DNA of 64,000 nucleotides from contig OY970336.1 in assembly GCA_963717455.1 (NCBI GenBank), forward strand, positions 1,302,001 through 1,366,000, given 5' to 3'. How positions within the stretch are numbered: the first letter of the stretch is position 1; the number at the start of each line of letters is the position of its first letter. The translations under genes were made by a program, and so were the position numbers. Below, piece after piece: positions 8,855-17,501 of the stretch. The DNA comes from Bog-473 sp963717455. GTDB taxonomy: Bacteria; Actinomycetota; Acidimicrobiia; Acidimicrobiales; RAAP-2. Under the pieces are notes generated by a model that saw only the letters and a program-made list of their open reading frames with translations, was not told the DNA's origin and made no database searches.

Positions 8855-9436
8855 ATGAACATCGTGGTGAGCAACGTCAAGGGCGGGGTGGGCAAGACGA
8901 CCACCGCCATCTATCTGGCCGCCGTCGGGGCGCGCCGGGGTCGCGGCCCAATCCTGCTGGTCGACGCCGACCCGCAGGGCTCGACGGCGGAGTGGTACGA
9001 CGCCGATCCCTTCGAGGGCGTCGAGCTGATCGAGGGCCCCTCGGTCCGGACTGTCACCAAAGCGATGAACCAGGAGGACGGCCTCGTCGTGGTCGACACC
9101 CCGCCGGGGGAGGGGAACATCGTGCAGGCGGCCTTGGCCCGGGCCGACGCCGTGGTGATCCCGACCCGCGCGGGCGGGGTCGAGCCGAGCCGGGTCGTGA
9201 CAACCCTGGAGATGACGCCGCGCAACATCCCGGCTGGTGTCGTCATCTGCTCGGCCCGGCTCGGCACGAACGACCTGGAAGCCACCATTGCATGGTGGAC
9301 CGACCTGAAGGTCCCCGTGTGGGGGGTCGTGCCCGAGCGGGTCTCCATCGCCAGCGGTCCGGCGGCCGGGCTCTCGACCGAGGGACTTGAGCACTACGGC
9401 AAGGTGTTGAAGAGGGCGACGTCGAGGGCGCGCTGA
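8855..9436 (+). CDS. ParA/MinD-like P-loop ATPase (orphan)
   Basis: 193 residues. A deviant Walker A, NVKGGVGKTTT, stands at the N terminus; VDADPQGSTAEWY is the switch I region and VVVDTPPG the Walker B. These mark the ParA/MinD family, whose members dimerise on ATP and position DNA or protein cargo. There is no ParB, centromere-like repeat array or cargo gene nearby, so it is unlikely to be the chromosomal partition protein. At 193 residues it is a minimal version of the family. A GAGGA ribosome site precedes the ATG. It is convergent with the large phosphatase gene. Confidence 0.85.
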   Translation: MNIVVSNVKGGVGKTTTAIYLAAVGARRGRGPILLVDADPQGSTAEWYDADPFEGVELIEGPSVRTVTKAMNQEDGLVVVDTPPGEGNIVQAALARADAVVIPTRAGGVEPSRVVTTLEMTPRNIPAGVVICSARLGTNDLEATIAWWTDLKVPVWGVVPERVSIASGPAAGLSTEGLEHYGKVLKRATSRAR

Positions 9437-9440
9437 CGCG

Positions 9441-9454
9441 CCCGCCTCAGCGGG
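9441..9454. terminator. Small hairpin between convergent genes
   Basis: CCCGC-CTCA-GCGGG can fold with a 5-bp GC stem and a 4-nt loop. It sits where the convergent ParA-like and SpoIIE genes end. No T-tract follows on either strand, so it is only a weak candidate for a shared terminator. Confidence 0.25.
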
Positions 9455-12400
9455 AGGTGACCGCCTGCAGCTCGGTGTGGAATCGGCTCTTGGTCCAGGC
9501 GACCGGCGCCTTCCGGTGTAGCTGTCCGATCAGTTCGGAGAGGAACCAGTGGCGCACCGCGACGCTGCTGGGTGAGGCCGGCAGCGTGAGCAGCCGCTCC
9601 GAGAGCCCGAACTCGTCAGCCTCGTCGAGCATGGCGTCATAGAACTCGCAGGCGACGGCGGCTGACTGCGGCAGCACGAGGGTCCAGTCGAAGGAGTCGA
9701 CCTTGTCGTCGACGGCGTGCTGCCACATCTCGTCCATGCCGGGGCCGAGGCCATTGAAGCGGGTCCCGATCTCCGACACCAGCACCGCCAGCCGCTCCGG
9801 CAGCGCCGTCGAGGTGGGCGAGCTGTCAGCCCGCTCCTTCATGAGCCGGAGCTCGCGGAAGAGTGCCTCGTACTCCTCACTCGACTTCTGCAGGAGCCCC
9901 ACCGGGATCCCGATCAAGCGGACGGCGATGTCGGGCGACTGGTCCGGATCGCCATGGAGGCCGGGGTGGGTGATGTCAGTGAGGTCGAACCGGAAGTTCC
10001 CATCGGAGACGTTGCTCGGTGAGACCGGGAAGTCCACCGGCAGCTCGAACCACACGATCTTCCCACCCTCGACCACCTGGACGCCCCAATTCGATGCAAG
10101 CGTGTTGAAGAGGGTGAGACCCCGCCCGGTGGCGGCGTCCCGGCCGTATTCCTTGAGGGACGGGATCGCGGGGTTGCCGTCGGCGACGTCGACCCGGATG
10201 CGATCGGGGAGGATGTGGAGCGTCACGCACATGGGTGTTGCCGCGTGCAGCGTTGCATTTGTGACCAGTTCGGACGTCAAGAGAGCGGCGTAGCCGGTCA
10301 CTTCCGACGGGAGATCGCGCAGATGAGCAGCGATCCAATGCCGCGCGACAGGCGTGCTCTCGACCACGGGTTCGAGGTGCAGCGTCGACATGCCATCTCG
10401 AGACGTACCCACAGGCTGGGCGGTTATGCGTTCGTTGGGGACACCGGTGTAGTTGAGGTACAGGACGACGATGTCGTCGGTTGGGTCTTCCGTGCTCAGC
10501 ATGGACGCGAATGTCACCGCGGGTCGGTCGGGCCAGCCGTCCCGCGCAATGACCGTTGCCGTGCTTGCCAGGCGCCCCATGCCCTCTGTGATCACCTCGC
10601 CCCGGCGCTCGATGAGCCCGTCGGAGTACATGAGGAGCGAGTCGCCGTGGTCGAGCACGAGCTCGTCGCGGGGTCGAGGTGCGCCGTTGAGGCCTGCCGC
10701 GATGAGGAGCGAGCGCTGCATGGGGCAGAACGTCGCGCTGCCGTCGGCCCGCACGACGAGTGGCGGTGGGTGCCCGGCGTTGCTCAGCACGACGCGACCG
10801 GTCGACGGCATGATCGTACCGACGACGGCCGTGGCGACCCTGTCCTCAATGAGGGCGTCGAAGAGGCCGTCGAGGGACGAGAGCACCTCGGTCGGCGACA
10901 GGCCGGACACCGCGTAGGCGCGGATGGCGCTTCGCACCTGTCCCATCAGCGCCGCTGCGGCGGCGCCCTTGCCCATGACGTCGCCGACGCTGAAGAACAC
11001 CAGGTCCTCACCCAACTCGAACACGTCGTACCAGTCACCGCCGGCGTAGGTGCCGGCCACCCCAGCCCGGTACTCGGCGTCGAGCAGGACGCCCTCCACC
11101 GCAGGCAGCGAATCGGGAAGCACGGCCCGCTGGAGCACCTCGGCGACGACGTGTTCCCGTTGGAACCGTGTCGCGTTCGACAAGGCGACCCCGGCCCGGC
11201 TTGCCACCTCCGTCGCGAGCGAGACGTCGTCGGCTTCGAAGACCCGGCCCGGCCCGTCGATGAAGGTCATGACACCGATCACCTCGCCGTTGGCCGTCAG
11301 CGGCACCGCCAGAGCCGTGGAGATGCCCGGGGGATCCAGCTCTTTCCCGCCGAGCTCGAGGGGGGCGAGCTGTGTCCGCCCGGTGCGGTAGGCCACGGCG
11401 GCGGGAACGTCGGAGTCGAAGGGCACCTGCTCCCGGCGCCGGCGTCGCTCGTCCGCCGGTCCCGCGGCCCGGAGCTCTCGCACGTCGAGGCGGACCAGGC
11501 CGCCGTCCGCGGGAACGTGGACGATGCACGAGTCAGCGAGCCTCCCCTCCACGAGGCTCATCGTCCGGCGGATGACCGTGGTGGGTTCCAGGCTCGAGCT
11601 CAACAAGCGGGTCACCTCCGACAGGAGTGCCAGGCGCTCACGTCCGGCCTCGGCGGCGCGCAGGGCTTGACGCTCGTGTTCGAAGACCTGCGCCCGCTCG
11701 AGCGCCTGGGCCGTCAGTCCGGCCAGCGTGGACAGGAAGCGGAGGTCGGGCGCGCTCGGCTCCGACTGCGCCACGAAGGCCAGCGACAGCACGCCCAGGG
11801 GCCCGACGCTCCCGACGAGCGGCTCGGTGACGACCGTGATCGGCTCGGCCAGTTCGCGCACTGCGCGGGGCGCCATCTCCGCCGCGATGTCCTCACCGGC
11901 TACCCCGTCGGAGCCGATCGTCGCCACCATGGTGCGGCCGCCGGAGAAGCACGATCCCGCATGGCTGCCGTCCACGGGCACCATCCCGCGGGAGAGGAGG
12001 GACGGGTGCCCACTGCTGGCCAGGCACGAGAGGGCGCGCTCGCCGGATGCCGGGACGCGAACGACGGCAGACTGCGCGCCGAGCGCGCGTCGGCCACCCG
12101 CGATGGCCGCGTGGGCGACATCGCCGGGCGTGGTGGCGGCGGCCAAGGCCGAGCTGAGTTGGTGCAGGTGCTGGCTGCGTTCCAGGTTGACGAACTCAGT
12201 GAGCGTGAGGCGCGCGCGCTCCACGGCCTGGGCGGCGGCACCGGTGATGGTGAAGAGGAAACTCTGGTCGGGATCCGAGATCGCGCGGTCGTCGTCCCAG
12301 TGCACCACGACCGCGCCGATGGTGTGATCGGACACGACCAGTGGCACGACGGCCAAGGCGCGGAAGCGGCTCGAGTCTACGGCCGTGGAGAGGTCGGGGC

Positions 12401-13106
12401 GTTGCCGCCGCAGATGTTCGAGAGACTCCGCAAAGAGGGCGACGTTGTCACCCAGGATCGGGCCGTCGAGCCGCAGGGCCGGAAGGACGCCGTCGATCGG
12501 CTCGTCGGGTCCGTAGCCGAAACGGCGCAGCGTCCGCAGCTGGCCCTGCTCGCTGATGAGGGCGAAGGTGGCGGCGTCGACGTGCAGCTCGTCACGCAGG
12601 GCGGCGAACACGGCGTCGGCCACCTGAGCGGGGTCTGCGGCCGTGGTGAGCGCGCGGGCCATGGCCTGCATGCGCTGTGCGGTCTCGGCCGCCACCCGCC
12701 GGCGCCGCTCGTACCTCGTCTCCGACCGGGCTGTCCACAGTTGCACGTTGCGTTGGCCCCGGAGGTAGGAGATCCACATGGCCACTGCCGTGGCGGCCAG
12801 CTGAGTCAGGACGCGGAGCGTGTGGTTCAGCCCGCCGTAGCTGTGGGGCGGGGTGGTGATGACGAGGGCGAAGAACGAGGCCAAGAGGCCGACGATCAGG
12901 ACCCGCGAGGGGCGCGCGAAGGCCGCTGTGATGAAGGGGGCGATGGCGAGGAAGCCGACCAGGGAGACGTTCCCCCCATAGACGGCGAAGACGATCGCCA
13001 CGGTCGAGACCCAGAGGAGGCCGATCAGCGTCGCCACGTCTTCGGCGCGGCCGGCGCGGTGGCTGCGAGGCGTGGCCTGAAGGTCGTCTTCGCCTGGTTC
13101 GGGCAC
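9447..13106 (-). CDS. Multidomain SpoIIE-type phosphatase sensor (TM - GAF repeats - PP2C - HATPase - C-terminal domain)
   Basis: 1219 residues. Residues ~25-115 are membrane helices. Residues ~140-650 hold about three GAF-like sensor domains. A SpoIIE/RsbU PP2C domain follows, with metal-binding motifs GTYAGGDWYDVFE, SVGDVMGKGAAAA and MYSDGLIERRG. Next is an RsbW-like HATPase domain (TSELVTNATLHAA; DAATGRGLTLFN). The last ~200 residues, after the HATPase, have no family I recognise. Such proteins dephosphorylate an RsbV-type antagonist to release a stress sigma factor; the facing rsbV-rsbW-sigma operon is the obvious target (inference). GTG start with GGAGAGAG upstream. Confidence 0.9.
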   Translation of the reverse strand: MPEPGEDDLQATPRSHRAGRAEDVATLIGLLWVSTVAIVFAVYGGNVSLVGFLAIAPFITAAFARPSRVLIVGLLASFFALVITTPPHSYGGLNHTLRVLTQLAATAVAMWISYLRGQRNVQLWTARSETRYERRRRVAAETAQRMQAMARALTTAADPAQVADAVFAALRDELHVDAATFALISEQGQLRTLRRFGYGPDEPIDGVLPALRLDGPILGDNVALFAESLEHLRRQRPDLSTAVDSSRFRALAVVPLVVSDHTIGAVVVHWDDDRAISDPDQSFLFTITGAAAQAVERARLTLTEFVNLERSQHLHQLSSALAAATTPGDVAHAAIAGGRRALGAQSAVVRVPASGERALSCLASSGHPSLLSRGMVPVDGSHAGSCFSGGRTMVATIGSDGVAGEDIAAEMAPRAVRELAEPITVVTEPLVGSVGPLGVLSLAFVAQSEPSAPDLRFLSTLAGLTAQALERAQVFEHERQALRAAEAGRERLALLSEVTRLLSSSLEPTTVIRRTMSLVEGRLADSCIVHVPADGGLVRLDVRELRAAGPADERRRRREQVPFDSDVPAAVAYRTGRTQLAPLELGGKELDPPGISTALAVPLTANGEVIGVMTFIDGPGRVFEADDVSLATEVASRAGVALSNATRFQREHVVAEVLQRAVLPDSLPAVEGVLLDAEYRAGVAGTYAGGDWYDVFELGEDLVFFSVGDVMGKGAAAAALMGQVRSAIRAYAVSGLSPTEVLSSLDGLFDALIEDRVATAVVGTIMPSTGRVVLSNAGHPPPLVVRADGSATFCPMQRSLLIAAGLNGAPRPRDELVLDHGDSLLMYSDGLIERRGEVITEGMGRLASTATVIARDGWPDRPAVTFASMLSTEDPTDDIVVLYLNYTGVPNERITAQPVGTSRDGMSTLHLEPVVESTPVARHWIAAHLRDLPSEVTGYAALLTSELVTNATLHAATPMCVTLHILPDRIRVDVADGNPAIPSLKEYGRDAATGRGLTLFNTLASNWGVQVVEGGKIVWFELPVDFPVSPSNVSDGNFRFDLTDITHPGLHGDPDQSPDIAVRLIGIPVGLLQKSSEEYEALFRELRLMKERADSSPTSTALPERLAVLVSEIGTRFNGLGPGMDEMWQHAVDDKVDSFDWTLVLPQSAAVACEFYDAMLDEADEFGLSERLLTLPASPSSVAVRHWFLSELIGQLHRKAPVAWTKSRFHTELQAVTSR

Positions 13107-13245
13107 GGTTCTCTCTCCGGGTCACAGCCGCCGTCGGGCTCGTGGGTGAAACGCTATTCCCCCTGCAGGTGGGCCCGGACCGGTTCCGCCGTTCACCGGG
13201 GTTGAGCGGATTCCTACCCGTGTGTGCACCACGGGAAACCCCGAA

Positions 13246-13272
13246 GGTTTAGCTTCATTGTCCAGGGGCTAT
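13246..13272 (+). promoter_or_regulatory. Sigma-B/sigma-F-type promoter of the rsbV-rsbW-sigma operon
   Basis: GGTTTAG at 13246-13252 and GGGCTAT at 13266-13272 match GTTT-N15-GGGTAT, the consensus of actinobacterial sigma-F and Bacillus sigma-B, with a 15-nt spacer counted from GTTT to GGGCTA and one mismatch in the -10. It lies 75 bp upstream of the rsbV start. This placement implies the sigma factor activates its own operon, as in known sigB/sigF loci. Confidence 0.65.
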
Positions 13273-13346
13273 AGAAGGCCTTGGCCAATCGCCATTGCAG
13301 ATTGCCGGGACGAACCCGGAAGTCCGCCGCGACGAAGGAGGGTGGA

Positions 13347-13688
13347 GTGGATCAGGAGTTCCAGATTGAGGAGCAGGCCGACGCAGTGCCCCCGGTGATC
13401 GCCGTCAGCGGAGAGATCGACGTCGCGACTGCTCCGCAGCTGCGCGAATGCTTGCACCGCGTCATCGCCCAGGGTGAGTCGACCATCGTCCTCGACCTGC
13501 TGGGGGTGACCTTTCTCGACTCCACCGCCCTCGGTGTCCTGGTGGGCGCGCTCAAGCGGTGCCGCGAAGTGGGCGGTGACCTGCACATCGTCGTGGCGGA
13601 CCCGCGGATCATGAAGATCTTCGAGATCACCGGCCTGACAAGCGTGTTCACCATCGCGCCTTCCCTCCAAGCTGCGGGCGGGTCATGA
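13347..13688 (+). CDS. Anti-sigma factor antagonist (STAS domain, RsbV-like)
   Basis: 113 residues from GTG 13347, preceded by GAAGGAGGGTG. A single STAS domain: VIAVSGEIDVATAPQL at the N terminus and VTFLDSTALGVLVGALK, where the serine of DSTALG is the conserved phosphorylation site. In partner switching the unphosphorylated form binds the RsbW-type anti-sigma factor and frees the sigma factor. It overlaps the next gene by ATGA (4 nt), so expression is coupled. A TTG further upstream would give a longer N terminus but lacks a ribosome site. Confidence 0.93.
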   Translation: MDQEFQIEEQADAVPPVIAVSGEIDVATAPQLRECLHRVIAQGESTIVLDLLGVTFLDSTALGVLVGALKRCREVGGDLHIVVADPRIMKIFEITGLTSVFTIAPSLQAAGGS

Positions 13689-14111
13689 CGGATCCGACCG
13701 ATGTGCTCGTCACGGGTGACCGGATTGAGCTGAGGTTCCCGGCGCGCGGCGATCTGATCGTGCTCGCCCGGCTCGTCACCAGCGCCATCTCGGCCCGGGC
13801 CGGATTCGACATCGAAGAGCTGGAGGACCTCAGGCTTGCCGTGGGGGAGCTGTGCCTGCTCACGCTGCAGGGAAGCGACGCCGCGCTACGGGGACCTCTG
13901 CCTGGAGCTCACCGTGCTCGGCGACGCAATCGGGGTGGTCTGCACGCTGGAGCGGGCGGCGGCGACAGACGTCGCTGGGCCGGATGGCGCGGAGATCGCC
14001 CAGCTCAGCGAACAGATCCTCGACGCGCTCGTGGACGAGCACGGCAGGGAGAGCCAAGACGGCTTCGTACGGGCGTGGCTGCGCAAGCGCCGGGGGGGTA
14101 ATGCGGAGTGA
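13685..14111 (+). CDS. RsbW-like anti-sigma factor, frameshifted and with degenerate ATP site
   Basis: Starts ATG 13685 (ATGA overlap with rsbV) and ends TGA 14111 (GTGA overlap with the sigma gene). The two halves are in different frames; removing one base at about 13880-13886 joins ...LLTLQGSDA to RYGDLCLELTVLGD and gives about 141 residues. Position, size and the HATPase-like helix DIEELEDLRLAVGEL identify an RsbW-type anti-sigma factor. The usual N-box (E-xx-xN) reads ELCLLTL without the Asn, and no DxGxG G-box is visible, so kinase activity on the STAS protein is doubtful. The indel is probably a sequence error. Confidence 0.7.
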
Positions 14112-14869
14112 CGGAGGGCCGGGAAGAGACTCCCGGGCCGCAGTCCGACGACACGGGAACTGAACGCCCGGCTCTCGACGCTGCGGAACGCGAGGAGCTG
14201 ATCACCTCGAATCTCGGGCTGGCCCATCAGCTGGCCCGCCGCTTCCTCCATCGCGGCGAGCCACTGGACGACTTGGTGCAGGTGGCGTCGGTGGCGCTCG
14301 TCAAGTCCGTCGACCGGTTCGACCCGTCGCGCGGTGTCGACTTCGCCGCGTTCGCCACGCGGACGATCATCGGCGAGCTGAAGCGACACTTCCGCGACAA
14401 GGGATGGGCCGTGCGCGCCAGCCGACGGGTGCAGGAGCTGTACCTCGAGCTCGGGCATGCCACCTCTGCGCTGGTCCAGCAGCTCGGCCGCAACCCGACC
14501 GTGGCCGAGCTGGCCGAGGCCACGGGGGCCAGCGAGGAAGCCGTCATCGAGGCGATCGAGGCCGGCCAGGGATACCGAGCCGCGTCCATCGACGCGACGG
14601 AGAGTGAGGACGATCCGCTCTCGGCGCGCCTCGGTGAGCACGACGGCAACTACGACTCCGTGGAGGACCGGGCCATGCTCGGCCCGGCGCTGGCCACGCT
14701 GCCGCCGCGCGAGCAATCGATCCTGCGCATGCGCTTCGTCGAAGGGCTGACCCAGTCCGAGATCGCCGTGGCGGTCGGCGTGAGCCAGATGCACGTCTCG
14801 AGGCTCCTGTCGTCCAGCCTGCAGAAGCTGCGGGACGGCATCGGCCAGCGCGAATCCGGACCCGGCTAG
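14108..14869 (+). CDS. RNA polymerase sigma factor, SigB/SigF/SigG subfamily
   Basis: 253 residues. Region 2 is present as NLGLAHQLARRFLHRGEPLDDLVQVASVALVK, split here as NLGLAHQLARRF and DDLVQVASVAL, with the core-binding helix and DFAAFATRTIIGELKRHFRD. Region 3 follows, and region 4 is LPPREQSILRMRF plus the helix-turn-helix LTQSEIAVAVGVSQMHVSRL. This is the alternative-sigma group that controls general stress, stationary phase or sporulation. GTG 14108 overlaps the rsbW stop, so the three-gene unit is translationally coupled. The candidate promoters at 13246 and 1241 are of the type it should recognise. Confidence 0.95.
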   Translation: MTEGREETPGPQSDDTGTERPALDAAEREELITSNLGLAHQLARRFLHRGEPLDDLVQVASVALVKSVDRFDPSRGVDFAAFATRTIIGELKRHFRDKGWAVRASRRVQELYLELGHATSALVQQLGRNPTVAELAEATGASEEAVIEAIEAGQGYRAASIDATESEDDPLSARLGEHDGNYDSVEDRAMLGPALATLPPREQSILRMRFVEGLTQSEIAVAVGVSQMHVSRLLSSSLQKLRDGIGQRESGPG

Positions 14870-14977
14870 AGACGAAATCAGGCATCGGGAGCCGGGTTGC
14901 CCCATGAAAAGGCGGTGAATTCTCCGGCTGGTAGCCGAGATCAGTAGGTAATTCAGGAAATTCCGGCGCTCCTTGAG

Positions 14978-15005
14978 TATGGTGCACTGCCATTCCTAGG
15001 AATGG
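14978..15005 (+). promoter_or_regulatory. Candidate -10 element and 16-bp perfect palindrome before the APC permease
   Basis: CCATTCCTAGGAATGG at 14990-15005 is a perfect inverted repeat with no loop. TATGGT at 14978-14983 fits a -10, which would put transcription start at or just inside the palindrome. A loopless perfect palindrome suits a dimeric DNA-binding regulator rather than an RNA hairpin. It lies 6 nt before the GTG start; the ACGGGGG ribosome site fills the gap. The cognate regulator is not identifiable. Confidence 0.5.
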
Positions 15006-15011
15006 ACGGGG

Positions 15012-16691
15012 GTGTCCGTGGTACATCTCGATGCAACACTCGCCGAGAAGAGGGACATAGGAGAGAAGGGGCTCAAGGGGGGCGCTCTCGGGCTCTTCTC
15101 CTCGGTGGTGGTGGGAGTGGCGTCGACCGCCCCCGCCTACAGCCTGGCGGCGACCCTGGGGTTCGTCGTCATCGCCATCAACGGCCTGGGCGCGCCGATC
15201 ATCACGATCCTCGCCTTCATCCCGATGCTGTTCATCTCCTACGCCTACAAGGAGCTGAACTACGCCGACCCGGACTGCGGCACGACGTTCACCTGGGGCG
15301 CGCGCGCCTTCGGCCCGAAGACCGGGTGGTTCGGCGGGTGGGGCATCGTGGCGGCCGACATCCTGGTCATGGCCAGCCTGGCCCAGATCGCCGGGCAGTA
15401 CGTCTTCCTGCTCTTCGGCGCCGGGGGCATCGGGACCAATCCGTCCAGCGGCTGGGTGCTCCTGGTGGGGATCATGTGGATCGTCCTGATGACCGCGATC
15501 TGCTACGTCGGGATCGAAGTTTCGGCCAACATGCAGAAGGTCTTGCTCGGCATCGAGCTCACGATCCTCATCCTCTTCGCTGTGGTCGCGCTCGTGAAGG
15601 TCGGCGCGGGCCACGCGCCCCCAGGCCACCTGACACCAAGCGCGGAGTGGTTCAACCCGTTCCACCACCTCTCGTTCACGAGCTTCATGGTGGGCTTCAC
15701 GCTCATGCTGTTCATCTACTGGGGCTGGGACACGTCCGTCTCAGTCAACGAGGAGACGAAGGACTCGCACCGGATCCCGGGACGCGCCGCGGTGCTCTCG
15801 ACCGTGATCCTGCTGGTGACCTATGCCCTCGTGGTCATGGCCTCGCAGTCCTACGCCGGCGTCGGCACCCACGGCATCGGCCTGGGCAACCCCAACAACT
15901 CGGGGGACGTGATCAACGTGCTCGGGACCTCGGTCTTCGGGACGTCGGGGATCGGGTGGTTCATGACCAAGCTGCTCCTGCTGATGGTGCTGAGCTCGGC
16001 GGCGGCCTCGACGCAGACCACCATCCTGCCGACGGCGCGGACCACCTTGTCGATGGCCACCTACAAGGCGATCCCCGACGCGTTCGGGCGGGTGCACAAG
16101 CGCTTCCTCACACCCACGTTCTCGACGGTCGCCATGGGTGCCGTCTCCATCGCGCTCTACGTGGCGATGAACTACCTGTCGAGCGGCAGCAGCGTCATTG
16201 GCGACTCGGTCTCCGCCCTCGGCATGATGATCGCGTTCTACTACGGCCTGACCGGTTTCGCCTGCGTCTGGTACTACCGCAAGAGCCTGACCGAGAGCGC
16301 CCGGAGCCTGTGGCTGCGGGGCATCCTCCCGCTGCTCGGCGGTCTCATCCTGTGGTTCGCGATGTTCTGGTTCCTCTGGTACAACTGGGTCACCCCGAGC
16401 AACAGCTACACGACGTGGACACTGCCGGGAACGGACCGCGTGGTCGGCGGGGTGTTCGTGATCGACGTGGGCGCCATCGTCCTGGGCGTCGTGCTGATGT
16501 TGATCTTGTGGGCCGCCCGCCCGGCCTACTTCCGGGGCGAGGTCCTGAACCGTGACACGCCGACGCGGGTGCCCGAGGACCTCGGCGTCCCGGTCGGGCT
16601 CTTCGGGATCGACGAGAGTGCAGCGCCCGCCGCGGCGGTCGCCACGCCGGCCCAGGGTGCACCGGTCGAGAAGGAGCCCGACGCCCGGTAG
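15012..16691 (+). CDS. APC superfamily amino acid permease
   Basis: 559 residues with about 12 membrane helices and a C-terminal cytoplasmic tail of ~50 residues. The N-terminal helix 1 segment VVVGVASTAPAYSLAATLG has the unwound-helix pattern of APC transporters, and DCGTTFTWGARAFGPKTGW is characteristic of the family loop 2-3. It would import an amino acid or amine by proton or sodium symport or exchange; the substrate is unknown. The upstream palindrome suggests local repression. The C-terminal tail is Ala/Pro-rich. Confidence 0.92.
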   Translation: MSVVHLDATLAEKRDIGEKGLKGGALGLFSSVVVGVASTAPAYSLAATLGFVVIAINGLGAPIITILAFIPMLFISYAYKELNYADPDCGTTFTWGARAFGPKTGWFGGWGIVAADILVMASLAQIAGQYVFLLFGAGGIGTNPSSGWVLLVGIMWIVLMTAICYVGIEVSANMQKVLLGIELTILILFAVVALVKVGAGHAPPGHLTPSAEWFNPFHHLSFTSFMVGFTLMLFIYWGWDTSVSVNEETKDSHRIPGRAAVLSTVILLVTYALVVMASQSYAGVGTHGIGLGNPNNSGDVINVLGTSVFGTSGIGWFMTKLLLLMVLSSAAASTQTTILPTARTTLSMATYKAIPDAFGRVHKRFLTPTFSTVAMGAVSIALYVAMNYLSSGSSVIGDSVSALGMMIAFYYGLTGFACVWYYRKSLTESARSLWLRGILPLLGGLILWFAMFWFLWYNWVTPSNSYTTWTLPGTDRVVGGVFVIDVGAIVLGVVLMLILWAARPAYFRGEVLNRDTPTRVPEDLGVPVGLFGIDESAAPAAAVATPAQGAPVEKEPDAR

Positions 16692-16739
16692 CCTCCCGCG
16701 CTGTGCCGCGCCGGCCGGCACAAGAACACTGGAGGCTCC

Positions 16740-17501
16740 ATGACCAAGAGACTCGAAGGCACGGTCGCCCTCGTGACCGGCGCCAGCAGCGGCATCGGCG
16801 AGGCCACGTCCGTTGCCCTCGCCGGGGAGGGGGCGACCGTGGCCCTGGTGGCCCGGCGCCGTGACCGGCTCGAGACCCTGACCGAGCGCCTCGGGGGAGC
16901 GGGCCGGGCCCTGGTGATCGAGGCGGACATCACGGACCCGGCCCAGGCGGAGGGAGCCGTCGCCCGGACGGTGAGCGAGCTGGGCCGCCTCGACACGCTC
17001 GTGAACAACGCCGGCGTCATGCTGCTCGGGCCGATCGTGGGCGCGCCGCTCGAGGAGTGGCAGCGCATGGTGAACCTGAACCTGCTGGGGCTGCTCTCCT
17101 GCACGCACGCCGCCCTGCCGCACCTGCTCACCGCCGCGGAGTCCGAGCCGCGCTCGGTGGCGGACGTGATCAACGTCAGCTCGGTCGCCGGGCGCGTGGC
17201 GCGCCTCAACAGCGGTGTCTACAACGCGACGAAGCACGGCGTCGGCGCCTTCAGCGAGTCGCTGCGCCAGGAGGTCACCACCCGCCACGTGCGGGTGACG
17301 CTCATCGAGCCCGGCGCGACCGCCACCGAGCTTGCCTTTCACAACCGTCCCGAGATCCTCGAGGGCATGGCGCAGCAGTTCGGTGGCATCGAGATCATGC
17401 ACGCGGAGGACATCGCCGAGTGCATCCGGTTCGCCGTGACGCAACCTCGACGCGTGGCGGTGAACGAGATCCTCGTCCGGCCGACCGAACAGGAGCGATG
17501 A
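16740..17501 (+). CDS. Short-chain dehydrogenase/reductase (classical SDR)
   Basis: 253 residues. Rossmann motif VTGASSGIGEA, NNAGV, catalytic Ser in INVSSVAG and the YNATK active-site Tyr/Lys are all present, so it should be an active NAD(P)H-dependent oxidoreductase. VARRRDRLE after beta-2 favours NADP. Residues after YNATK match the YdfG/serine-dehydrogenase-like branch (ESLRQEVTTRHVRVTLIEPG). GGAGGCTCC precedes the ATG. Its end overlaps the start of the kinase-like gene. Confidence 0.92.
   Translation: MTKRLEGTVALVTGASSGIGEATSVALAGEGATVALVARRRDRLETLTERLGGAGRALVIEADITDPAQAEGAVARTVSELGRLDTLVNNAGVMLLGPIVGAPLEEWQRMVNLNLLGLLSCTHAALPHLLTAAESEPRSVADVINVSSVAGRVARLNSGVYNATKHGVGAFSESLRQEVTTRHVRVTLIEPGATATELAFHNRPEILEGMAQQFGGIEIMHAEDIAECIRFAVTQPRRVAVNEILVRPTEQER

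Noticed and set aside
10215..13205. 996-codon plus-strand open frame opposite the SpoIIE gene
   Set aside because: Composition is Arg/Gly/His/Glu-rich without domain motifs, and it mirrors a clear 1219-residue gene; a high-GC antisense shadow.
13685..14111. Programmed frameshifting in rsbW
   Set aside because: No slippery heptamer or downstream structure stands out, and similar indels occur in six other unrelated nearby genes; sequence error is simpler.
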